Under the pieces are notes generated by a model. The model ran no database searches. It saw only the letters and a program-made list of their open reading frames with translations, and was not told where the DNA came from. A stretch of 64,000 nt of DNA from Rhynochetos jubatus (Eukaryota; Chordata; Aves; Eurypygiformes; Rhynochetidae). The DNA lies in NCBI GenBank assembly GCA_027574665.1, contig CM050654.1, forward strand, positions 39,541,222-39,605,221, in the 5' to 3' direction. Made by a program: the position numbers and the translations under genes. Below are positions 49,701 to 61,600 of this stretch, one piece after another (position 1 is the stretch's first letter; each line of letters opens with the position of its first letter).

Positions 49701-52700
49701 CTCTGTCAGCTATAGAGGGACAGCAAATTCACTTTTTATTCTTACACATTTTTTGTTCTTTAGATGGAAGAAGCCATGGAAGAAGATAATAGGGCCTTGC
49801 AGAGAGACTGCAAAATTCCAGGAGGAGGGCAGACCTCCTGCAATCATCCTTAGTCCTACCTCCCATGGGGTGGACTGTCCCTGTACTGAGCAGGATGCAA
49901 GTTCATACTCTAGAAAGGAGGCATCTACAGATATGAAAGAAATTCATTAATTTTGGGGATAGTGATCCTACACAAAGGAAGATGCACCTCTGGATTTCAG
50001 TACATTAGTAGGCTGCTGAAGCCAGATCACCCTCGCTTAAACTTGAACAAGATCTTGCAAGAACCCTTGCCACCGTAGCCACTGTACATTTCCCTGGATC
50101 CCATGTCACTGTGCCTGTCACCAGTCCTGCTAGACCACGTGGTCTACAGCTCAGTCCATTTGTGTAGGAAGAGGTCCTCTCTGAGTTTTGGGGACTCGTT
50201 AATTGGACTACACAATTGATTCACTTCTCTGCTTTTGGAGACTTTTAATCTTTCAGTTTTAAATTTGCTATCTGACAAGGCTGGTTGTAGTTCTGAAAAT
50301 TAATTTGGACATTAACTAATATCTGGTTCATATCCTTGAGGATTAAAGTAGATTGAGTTACTTACAAAATAGGTATTCCCTACTGTTATATAGCAATTGT
50401 TTAAAATATTTGGAACCACAGACTTAATAGATGTATTTGAATTCTAGCACCTGGCTACTTCCTACTAAGCTTCAGAAAGCTCTGTCCCGATTTATTTAAC
50501 TAAAAAAACCCACCAATGAACAACAACAACCAGACTACTAGCAAGACATAAATGTGTCTTACTTGTACTGGATACCAGAGAAAATAATTTTAGCCCCTCT
50601 GATACGCAATCTGTGAATCTAGAAATTTCTGGCTGACTCTGCAGAGTCTCTAAATGAGGCTGGATGTGGACAGATACGTTAAGAATAGCTAAACAATTTT
50701 TTGTATCAACAGAGAGGCAGGGGAATTATGTGCATTAGTTGGTAAAATTACTGCAAGTGCTGCAATAAAGTTTAGTAAACTTTTTACCTTCCATAATCAT
50801 GGGCTTACCTGGGTCAAAAACATTAGACATGGATATTCATTACAAACTGCAAGCTCATAAAAGACGGCATATGGCAGTACTGAATTTCTTGCTATATAAA
50901 GTTGAATTCATAGTAATAACATCTGTGCAGAATTTAGAGTCCCAACAATTAGGCTGAGGTCAGTGTACCCAGGCAAAGATTGATGGTATCCTGCAAATCT
51001 TAAATGACAAGTTAAATAGGTATAAAATAAACAAACAACTTTATTTCTTATTAAAGAGCAGACAGCTAGGGTGTGAACGCTAAGTGCTCAGTAACGAGGG
51101 CCAAGAGGAGTAGTATAATGCTATGGGTTGTGTTACTGGGTTGTAATTCAGAAGTGAGGGGTGTTGTATGGAGCAGGCTCTCGCCTGCCTTTTGTCGGTG
51201 ATATAATGCAAGTAACAACTAAGAACCACTGGGTAAGACCCTGAAACCCCAATTAGTAAAATTATTCTCTGCTCAGACTGACTGCTGAAGGTTTATGAGT
51301 GAGAGAGGAAGTAGGAAATATTTCTAGAGATATCTGTGGCTTTTCTTCAACACCTGAGTCTTTTTCACATTTATACTCTTTCCTCATTTTTCAACAATTT
51401 TTAAAAGAACAATGGGCAGTGTACCACTGCCAGACACATAGCACAATAATAAATATAAGCAGGGAATAATTTCATTGTAGTTTAGATTTCAAGGTGTTCT
51501 TTTAACATGTGATATAATTTTTCTCAAGCTATGTATGACCTTTGACTTGTATTTTTCAGCATGTGCTGTACCTCTGCTGGAGAGAGAGTGTGAAATTTTG
51601 AGTGGTGAGTAAAACCAGTAACTGGGGGTGAGCCCACCACAGTCTCATCCTTTGAGTCAGTTTGTAGTGCCTGCCCTTAACATTGATGTTTTTCTTGACT
51701 TGTCAGTGTAGGCAAAAGTAGTGGTGGAAACAATCTGTTTAAAAAGGTGGAGTTTAGCAGCTAGTTACCCAAATCTACAAGTAAACCTTAAAGGTTTTAA
51801 ACCAACATGAATTGAAAAGAGGAAATTCTGCCTTTGACTCAAGCCTGTGCCTCCTGTGTCCTTCTAGCGGTACGTGGCCCTTGGTTTACCATTTCTTGTT
51901 GTTTAATTGCTGTGTCTTTTCATACCTCTATGGTATGTGTGAACAAAAAAAGGACCAACAGCACTCCCAGAGCAGGGATATCACAGAAATAACACCTGTC
52001 ATTCTTCTACCTGCTCATACTTTCCCACTTCATAGCTGGGGATTTTGGTCATGCTTTTCCATGATGATGCACACGAATGTCCATAGCAGCATTTCCAGCT
52101 CTGCAGCAGGGTAGGGGGAATGGGAGGAAAGTGGAAGATGCTTCTTTCTTAGTTGTTAAGTTGGAGACAAGGAAACTTGTGCTTGGTTTTTTCTTATGCA
52201 GTGAGGAAAACATGCAAATGAAGTGTGAAACAAATTATTCTGAAAACAGACAGGAACAGCATCATTGAAATAACAGGGTCATCAAGGGAAATCCAAATCC
52301 AGGGGACAACTGAAAAAGCTAGGAGTAACAGCAACACGTTAATGGGGAAGGGTGTTATTTCAAAGGGAACAATCATTGAAAAATGGACCTTCAATTTTTT
52401 TTGTTCTGTAGGGATAATTTGCAATAGGATGCATGAAGCAAGGGATTGTATGATCTGAAAAACATGCTACACCACCATCCCTCAACAGTCAATCCTGCCC
52501 TCATCTGTGTCCGTTGTACCATGCCGACTGAACGCCTTGCATGTGTACACGATTTAGTCATAGCGTTTTCTGTTTCCAAAGCAGGAAAAAGGCTGGAGTA
52601 CCTTGTTGGAAGGAGTTCTTGGGCAGGGAAAATATATTCTGCTGACCCCAAAATAAAACCATGTGTGAACAATGGAAGTTCTGTATTGATTATCTTTAAA

Positions 52701-53754
52701 CTGATGTATTTATCAGTGTCATTTTTACTGAGGTTATCCTGGCAAGCTCTTTGTTACCATAAAGGAAACTCGGTTGGCAGTTCTGTGCAGCGGTCATTCA
52801 CTTAAAAATGAGAATTTAGTATCTTTTGGCATTGTATCAAGCTCCAGTAAAACTCCAGAGGAACCTTATATATAACGTAACTCTGAAGATTACTTCAAAA
52901 TTTGGAACAATAAGTACATTTCTTAGTTTCAGAGATGAACCTGATCTTTTTTTTCCTCTTGTAAAGGATTATAACGTCTCACTTAGAAGAACCTACAATG
53001 TTTCTGGCCTGCACTCATAGTATCTTGTAGAGCTAAGACACTGGATTTTACTAAGCAAGGAGAGAGACTTTTCTTAGCTTGGGAGTCATCCAGGGAAAAA
53101 TAGGTATGCCATGGAAGTATGCAGGAAAGGCAATAGGTGACGATGTTCTTTTGACTGTACTTCCCAGCCAAAGTCGTATCATATTTCTTGGATACTGAGG
53201 GACTTGGAACTTAGGAATTATCTGATGGATTTACAATTTGGAAATGTTTTACCTCAAAAAGCCTGATGTGCCAAAAGCAAGTAGTTAAAAGGAAATGTCT
53301 TTGTTTTTAGAAAGATTTTGCTGGAAGTGAGTGGACTTGGTTTCTGGAGAGCTCAGCCACCCGCACTGGTGGCTGATGGGGACTTCCCCAGGGCATGGCC
53401 TCAGATCCTGACAGCATCTAAGTTTGCCTCCTCTGAGAAGGACCTCTTCATTTGTTTAGCTCCTAATATTGCTAATGTCAAAAACAATTTAGGTGGCAGA
53501 ACTGCCCCAGAGCCAGGGAATAAGGCAGACGTGGAAACTGTTGAGCAAAATGGGGAACACATCTGCCAACCCCTGTGCTGCCCCGTTGCACATTTGTTAG
53601 TCATGGTGGTGAGCTCATGGGTGGATGCTGTCAGGCCCCAGAGAACTTCTTGCAGAGCACAGATTATGCTCTTTGTTGTTTCCAAATAAGGGTTTTCGGC
53701 CTTTGATATCTTAGGAAAAATTTTGAAAAATTCTCAATTCTGATTTGCAAAAAT
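43738..53754. other. Non-coding stretch, no gene recognised
   Basis: Frames of up to 123 codons (53318-53689 plus) and 119 codons (52446-52805 plus) have no recognisable domain and no good flanking splice context. T16 lies at 48189-48204. A 27-base micro-exon-like segment at 49626-49652 (tatctttag acceptor, CACAG|gtaagt donor) is followed by a second good acceptor at 49763. A minus-strand pair bounds 50809-50846 (donor ACCCAG|gtaagc). An imperfect repeat, cttcagctaaact, occurs at 48835 and 48857. Homeodomain-like strings cluster near 44390-44430. Confidence 0.65.
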
Positions 53755-53827
53755 AAAAAAAAAAAATCCAACAACAAAAAATTGAAAAATTTCCAAATGA
53801 AAAATTACACATTAAAAAAAAAAAAAA
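53755..53827 (+). repeat. A-rich low-complexity block
   Basis: A12 at 53755-53766 and A14 at 53814-53827 bracket a stretch in which gaaaaatt or its variants recur (tgaaaaattt, tgaaaaatta), continuing a pattern that starts near 53714. It could be degraded poly-A-derived sequence or replication-slippage DNA. No transposon body is recognised. Confidence 0.6.
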
Positions 53828-54466
53828 GGAATTTCAAAGAGCTACAGGTGTAATTCCCATTGTTTTACAGATTCATGCTCAGTAAAGAGACAGCAACTTT
53901 TGGAAGAGTAGAGGTGTTGTCTATTTGTGTGCAGAAAACAGCAGTTTCCTCAGTTTCCTTCTATCATGCAGTTTCCATAGGAGTTATTAGTTGCATCTTG
54001 TTTCTATCGCAAAGAGAATGGCGTTTCAGGGGATGGTAAATCCTGTGTTATGTGTGTATGCTGAGTATTAATTAGCTATTACTCATGAGGATGATGTTCC
54101 AGAAGACACAAAGTTTGGCTGTGGGTAGCAGGGATGTACTCAAGGTGTTGTTGAACCAGCAAATTCTAATGCTAATAATGGCATATGAAGGCATGTACCA
54201 GGACTAATTTTTATCTACTTTCAGAGGTGTCTGTACTCTGACAGCTACACAGCATGAGCTGAGAGGAGTCTGGCCAGTGAGTTATATGTTCAGAAATAGA
54301 AATCCTGACCTTAGCCAGTAGTGACTGGAAGAGTTTGGACTGGATGTTGCACAGAAAGGTTTGTGTACCCATAGGTTTGTGGTAGAAAAGTTTGCCAAAA
54401 TGTAAAAGAAACACCACAAAACACCTTAAAAATGCTCTCATGATAATCTGGGGTTTTGGAGGACAT

Positions 54467-54485
54467 TTTGTTTGTTTGTTTGTTT
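54467..54485 (+). repeat. TTTG tetranucleotide repeat
   Basis: Four perfect TTTG units plus a partial fifth. Short microsatellite. Confidence 0.75.
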
Positions 54486-54592
54486 CTCCTTTGTTATTTC
54501 TGAAAATAAGGTAAATAATAATTTCCAGATTACTGCTAATAATAACTTTAATTCCATAATTACATGCAATTTTACATGTAATTCTATACATA

Positions 54593-54640
54593 TAATATTA
54601 TTTTATACATATATATGTAATATTATTTTATACATATATA
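54593..54640 (+). repeat. Tandem duplication, 25-bp period
   Basis: The 23-base string taatattattttatacatat+ata occurs twice without mismatch, at 54593-54615 and 54618-54640, separated by tg. The perfect identity suggests a recent slippage duplication in an AT-rich, self-complementary region. Confidence 0.85.
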
Positions 54641-57600
54641 GATGTAATCACGTTGTTGTACCCTGTGCAGTAGACACGTTCCTGGCTTCCACACTACTCA
54701 AAATGAGTTCAACCTGTGTGGCCTTGAGCAGAATGGCAGACAGGCATATTTTTTATTGCTGATTCCAACTCTCATAAATTCTTAACTTGCTTAGAATTCG
54801 CCAGATTAAATGAAAAGTTACTGTAATTAGGGATTTATTAAAACATGAATCCTTGACCCAATAGAATATAATAACTCATTTGTTTCAAATAAGACCTATT
54901 TAATTGTTCCATCACTGGCCTAAGCAGTCTGTGCTGAGGCTTTGAGGCCTGTCAGTGCAGTGCAGAGTCATGTGTATTCTCCAAATCCACTTGCAAGATG
55001 CAAAATGCTCTGTGAAATTTTTGATCCCTAAACCACTATACAGGCAGAAGCCCCTGAAACAAAAACGTGTCATTTTAATTAAATATTAAAGTGCTGAAAC
55101 CCCTTATTATTCTGCACTACAAAGACTCTTAAAATACTATTTTTATACATAAGGTTCTATTTTAATATTTTGTGAACAACCTTCCCCCTCCATATCTTCA
55201 AAAACAATAGTTGTTGATTTACAATCTTATTTATAAGACTGTAAAATCTTGTAACATAGAACTATAAATAGATATTTTTAAAAAAATATGAAAATTGCTC
55301 CCAAGTCAAGCCCATATATGGTGCTAGTCAGCAGAGAGCCATTTTGCCGAGGCATATAAGCTGCAGAAAATAATTTCTATTGAAAATGCAAAGAAATCTG
55401 AAACTACGCACCGCCACAAACAATGCAGCCGTAATTGAGGAATTATCCACTCCTCCTCCCCATCTTTGAAATAAGTCTTCTCTTTTAATTGGTTGGATAT
55501 AGAAAGCATATTACTATATATAGATCCTGTTTCCCTAGCATAAGAATAGTCCTACAAGGAATTCCCAGTAAAACAGTGTTGCAGTTGTATGGTATATTAA
55601 AAAAAAAAAAAAAAGAAACCATAGGAAAGTGTTATCCAATGGGCAGATGTTAACTTAAAGTGCACATTGTTTGGAAAAGGAGTTAATTAACAACTTATTA
55701 ATTGGATAGAAAGTCTGAAACTGTTGTACTTCTAGCAAATACATAATTTTCTTCAAGTATTATTAAAGCGTTTTTGTTGTACCTATTAAAGATTCTTGTC
55801 TCTAAGTTAATTTCATTATGCTAATAAGCTATCATCGTTACAGAACCTAAGCTTTGATCCATGTTAATTGTCGTGATCTTCAAAGACAAAGTCACCACTT
55901 ACTTTAAATGAATTTTACATCTTTTTAAAGAATCACACGGAAATTAGGGGAAGTAATTAATTTTTTATTATGTGTCTCAATATTTTTAAGGGAGGAAGTC
56001 AATGGTATTGGCTAGAATTCATTTTAACATTTAACTAGGGAAAACAGCATGAGGCAAAAAAACGTTCAGATGCAAAAGATTAAAGAAAATTTGAAACTGG
56101 GACCTAATTTGTCTTGATAAACTTTGGTGTTTAATATGCTTCTTTTGTTCTCAGTGTGAAACTGCAGGGTTTTGATTTGTAAAAACTTTTTGAAGAATTA
56201 ATTCTTTCTAATTTTTATTCCTTTCTTTGCTTGCCTTTTACAGTAAGACAGTGGAGTTGACCTTCAAACCATAACGCTTTTAAATATCTATGAATATACA
56301 AGGTTAAATCTATTAGTGGTCTGAGATTAGCTGTTATACACTTGCGAAGTGTATACCTTCTTGCAGCAAATTTTATCTTTTAGTGAACGATAATAAGCTT
56401 ACATCGACCCTACGAGTTTTCAGCAAATAATAGAATATGTGCAGTAAATGATCTATTCCTCTTTACTTTAAGGCTTGGCTATTTTAACCCTTTGAAGCTA
56501 TACAGAACTCCGTTCTGAATCAATGACATTTTTCTGTTTGAGATCAGAACTTAAATGTTAGTGCTGTCAATACTGCTATGTTTGCCAGTTTATGGTTTCC
56601 ACAAATTCTGCTGTGTCCTATCAGACCTCTTTTGTAAAAATGCAATATGAACATCTTGTAAATACTAAAATGAAATTAAAAGAAGAAGAAATCTTGTGCC
56701 CTAGTTCCCTAAGAACGCTCACCGCTAGAGCCACACTGCATTGACACTGCTCTCTGTCATATTTACAAAGTACAAGCATCCTGTTGCACTTGCAATGAAA
56801 AATGGTGCCTTTTTAAAAGGCAACAGACTAAAGTAATTTAAGGATAGTAACAGTGATTGAAATCAAAAGCCAGATTACCTACTTCATTCTCTCTAGTTAG
56901 GGGCGTGTAAGTATTGTAAATGCAAGTAAACATCAAGTTTAAACTGAACCTACGCTGGGAGGATTTCTGCAGCAGACAGGTGGTGAGCTCATTGCGAGGA
57001 TTTTTCAGCATTAATGCTGTACTCATTTAGACTAACACCAGGCTTGAGTGACCCTCATCTGGATTTAACCTCTGACCTGTCAATCCAGAGACATACTTTC
57101 AGATCTCAACATCAGTTTTGCCTTTTTATTTTTTTTGTCCTAAAGCATAGATGACTTTAATCATTAAGCAGCTTTCATAACTGGAACATATACATGTGCT
57201 ATTCAGTGCTCTTTGATTTGTAATCTAGGTTTCTGCCCATATAATCCCCAGCATCTAAGTGAATTCATCTGAAGTTCAAAATTCTTTGATTGAGCATGTG
57301 GTGATCAGGCAAAGGACTGTACTGCTTATCTGTGTGGTTTTTCACTTTTTGTGGCAGGGTTTTTTTCATGTAAAATGGTCTACAGACATGATTGATGATG
57401 ATTATTATATTTAGGCATTAGTTTCATAGCCAGACAGGAATTTTCTGGCAAACTAAGATTTTGTTTGAGTTTTAATTTTTTAAAAATTTTAATTACGTTC
57501 AGATGTAAAAGTTTAGTGCATCCGTTTTGATGAACTTTAGAAAAAGCACAGGTTATACTGGGTATAGGGCATGACATGAAGGCACAAGATACCCTGATGT

Positions 57601-58600
57601 ACAGAGAAGCAGGTGATCTCTCACCACTTTGATACATCCAAGGAAGGTAGTGGCTCCCACAGTGCCCTCCCCTTGCCTGAACAATTGAAAGGCACAATTC
57701 TCCCTATCACATCTTTTCTTAATAGTAATAACAACACTCCATAAATGTTCATGTAAATTCAAAAGTATTCATCCCAGCAGTATTGTGCTTGTCAAGTGGG
57801 TCATTTTTTCACCTGGCAGGATGATGTTCTAAGACTCAGTCGTCTTAACTAATCCTGGCTAAAATGCAAAATTCTGTTTTGTAAGAAAATTTCTGGCCAG
57901 CTCTAATCTTAACCTCTTGCATGTCTGTAGCTTCTAAATTGATGTCACAGTTGTACTAGCTTTGAAAACCCATATGTTTGTAAACTAAATAAACCTTGAT
58001 ATTCAAAGGATATGAAGACAAGAATTACATCTCTTGGCAATGGTGCTCTGAGCTCAGTTTCAGCTCATGTTGGCTCCTCATTTTTATGCCCGTATACTAC
58101 GCCAAATCTTCCTTATCTATGCAAACATACTAACACTGACTCTTTGCTAACACTGTAATGCATCAGCTTCTTATCTTCAGTTTTGACCATAATGTCACCT
58201 AATAAGTTTGAAACTACATTTCTTGATAGTTCACTGGGACCACCTTTGGTGTCCCAACTCTTAACTGAGAGCTGCCTCTCCTACCTGCTGGCTAAATTAG
58301 CTCCTCACTGCTCTCGGCCAGCTACGGCAGAAAGGTTGCCAAATAGTTTCCTGCTCAAGGATGTAAACTTTCTGTGTCATAGGCCATAACCCTGCAGCTC
58401 TAGCATTTTTCTCAAGTACATTTTTACCATTGTATTAAACTTAGATGGTTTTGCTTTCGTAATGCAAACCCAAATCTTCCCAAAGTTGCCTGAACCTCTG
58501 CTTGTGCTATTTTCCATAACCTGCCATTAAGCAGGCTTTACTATCTTTCTAAACCAAAGTATTTAGTTTATAGTATATATAGCATATATTAATATATTAT

Positions 58601-61600
58601 ATGTTATTTAGCTTTAGTTTCTTCTGCACTAAAAATAATCAAAATGGCACCCTAAGTACCATATACAAGCACTGATAAGTATTTCTAATACTGCCTACTA
58701 GGACTACTAACTCATAAACCAAAAATAAATGTTGGCCATGAGTTTTATCTGGCCGAATGTCTTCCTTTAGGAATAGCGTGACATATTCCTTTACGGTATA
58801 TAATTGCCTTAATTGTTTTTTGGCCTGTCCAAACAAGTGTAGTTCCATCTCTCTCCTCATAGTGTCCAAAGAATATTCAAATTCTGTTCATTCCTGCTCT
58901 CAAAAAAGCCTAAAAAGAATCTCCTTTAGCTCTTTAGGAAAGGCTCAGAAAACTTTCCTAAGTGTGGCTGTTATGTATGCCAAAAACTTTCTTATTCATG
59001 GAAGATGTCCTCAAGCTCTTTGCTATTGTTCTGAGGTCTTCCCCTCACCCAGGCTGGCTTCTCGGCATTCCTACATCTCCGTTCCTCGCGACGCCCTAGT
59101 AGTCATCATCCCCTATCCCATCTATGATGTGGACCCTGCAAACGTGGAAAACAGTCAAGCACTTAAACCTTCCAGGCTCCCAGTTATGAAGCCAAAAGCA
59201 TGAAATGTAGGAGCTTTATTGGTTTCTGTGCTCTTTACATTAAAGTTGCAAGGTTTAGCATAAGGAGATCAAAGAGATCTTATGGCTTCTCACAGCTGTA
59301 GGTGTTTGGTTAACAATCTCCAAGAAATCCTGGGAAAGCCAAAGGGTGAAGGTCTTTGGGAGGCTGGCTCTCCTAAACTCCAGGTTTTCAATATACCCTT
59401 GATGTCTGATGTAGCTGAAAGGACCCCCAGAAGCCCTGGACATCACAGGCAATGAGCCTACATAGTATTTAGGATTGGTCTCTACTCTACTGCAAAATTT
59501 TCATATTGCAACTTTTGAATTCTCTCTCTTTTTTACTCTCCAGCTATTAAAAATTCCACTTTTAATGTGAAGCAGAGCTGGTTTTCTGTGACCACCCTAT
59601 GAGCACAGTGATCTGTTACTCAGTTATAGGAAATCATTCCCTTTAAACAAGATGCTGAGGACAGGATCCAAAATAGGATTTCCAGTATTCCACAACCTAG
59701 ATGGCAGCTAGATTGCCCTGCCTATCTTATGTTCCAAAATAAAACTGAAAGTAACACAATTTTGCAATGTGTTCGTGGGAGAATATAAGTTACAGGCAAA
59801 GAGAAGTGTCAGATGCTCAGTGGAGATGGTCTGTGTAGCTAGATGCAGACTTGTTCAGCTTGGTCTGAAACTCATCTGTGCAGGGGGCCTGTTAAGGATA
59901 TTGCACATCCCCATCACCTTCACAGCGGTACCTCTGCGAGATCTGGCATTTGTGGGCAGGATCCCATGTTGGGTAGATTCTTACCTAAATTCAGCATCTA
60001 AAGCTTAAACTTTTTCACCTTAAAAACTGTGACTGTACAACCAGCTGACTGGGTATTACTCTGCTTTTATATCTTTCTGAAAAGTATAGCTTTCTGAGAA
60101 AAACTTTGATTTTCCTGTTTTCCACAGCAGTTGCTTATGAAAAAAGAAGTTTCACTTGAGACTTGCTGTGGGAATGTTATTCAAGCACTGGTGGAGTGCC
60201 AGAATGTGTTGGGAAGAAAGAGTTTCCAGAAAAAAATCACCCTGATTAAAACCTGATTTTACTGTGTTTTCTTTATGCAAAGGGTTACCAGAATAGTAAG
60301 ACAAAGTCATTAGTCAGATTTTCCTTCCCTTACTTGATCATTACCAGTGATGTTTTATTGCTGTTATTTGAATGATTATTGTTACAACAACTCGTCAGTG
60401 AGCTACTTAGGTACCGCTTCCCTCTATTCTCACTTCTCACATGATATGTTAAATGTCCTGTTGATGCCTGTCCTTGTTTGGCAATTTTTCCACAGTACTC
60501 TTTTATTCTTTATAATGAATTTAATTGGTTATATGAGGAAAAGATGGAAAGAATGTCATAATGCCAACAGTTTTTTTGTTCTCCCTATGTTATGTTCTTT
60601 ACGAAGACACCAGTGTAACTATCAACAGAAAACAGCCTGTCTTATGCTAAAGGACAAAATTAAATCAGCAAACAGCAGAGGACAACAGAAAATACTATTT
60701 TGATAATTGAAGGGATTATGTATAAATTTTCTCTTATAAGGCCATTTGTAAAGGTCATATGTTTAGGTTGGTTCTTTTGAAAAGATAATACTGTGGGCTA
60801 ATCACATTTGATATTGGTTTAGTATGAGCTTCAAAAATGGCTTGGGTACACTACTGCTCTCTAAATATTAAACTGAACAAACATCTACCACGGGATTTCT
60901 GTGAAACATGCCTTGTTTTTCATCTTAGTCATGGATGTGGTTAAAACACCCTACTGTATTCTGCGAGTGCTTTACTACTCTTGGTAGGAGATCATAAGAT
61001 GTTGGGGTTAACTGTCAGATGCTTTACTCTTCTAAAGACCTTTGCCTTTTAACTAAATGCTTGCTTATCTTTCTAATTTAACATAGTCCCACATTCTTTC
61101 TGTAGTAATTTTGGACTATCTGATAACATATAATGGAAAACATGTTTATGTCTTCCACTAGTTCTTGTTGCATATTTCAAATGCTTAGAACAACAATTTT
61201 CAGAAGCTTTCATTAAGGTTAATTTAAAAACTACATTAAATACAAACAGATTTTCTCACAAACAAAATGCAATGTGTACTTAACAGACTTCTGTACGTTA
61301 TATTTGATAAACTACCTCATATAAATGCAAATTCTGACTTTCTGCCAGAACCAGGTGGTACGGAAAAATATTTCTATTAAACAAATAATGCTGGGAGAGC
61401 AAACTTCAACTTACAGTGTGTTACACTGAGAAAGAAGATCTTTTCAGTGAGGTCAGATGTATATTTATGTTATTTCTTCTGAGTACTTTGCTGCTTCTGC
61501 ACTAAAGACGATGTAGGACAGCTTTAGTTAAAAGGTGAGTACGTGTATACATAGGATAAATATCCATTTTTAACCAAACTTTTTTGAATGCGATATACAG

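Larger units (their letters stand above)
53828..58600. other. Very AT-rich non-coding stretch
   Basis: I see no credible coding region. The longest frame is 126 codons (54211-54591 minus). The part 54800-56700 is especially AT-rich, with A16 at 55599-55614 and many TAAT/ATTA strings, for instance ttaattaac and tattaattgg near 55683-55704. Such texture is common both in gene deserts and in developmental enhancers, and I cannot tell which. Confidence 0.65.

Noticed and set aside
58757-59203. 148-codon plus-strand open frame
   Set aside because: No recognisable domain, no splice or promoter context, and length within chance expectation for 64 kb on two strands.
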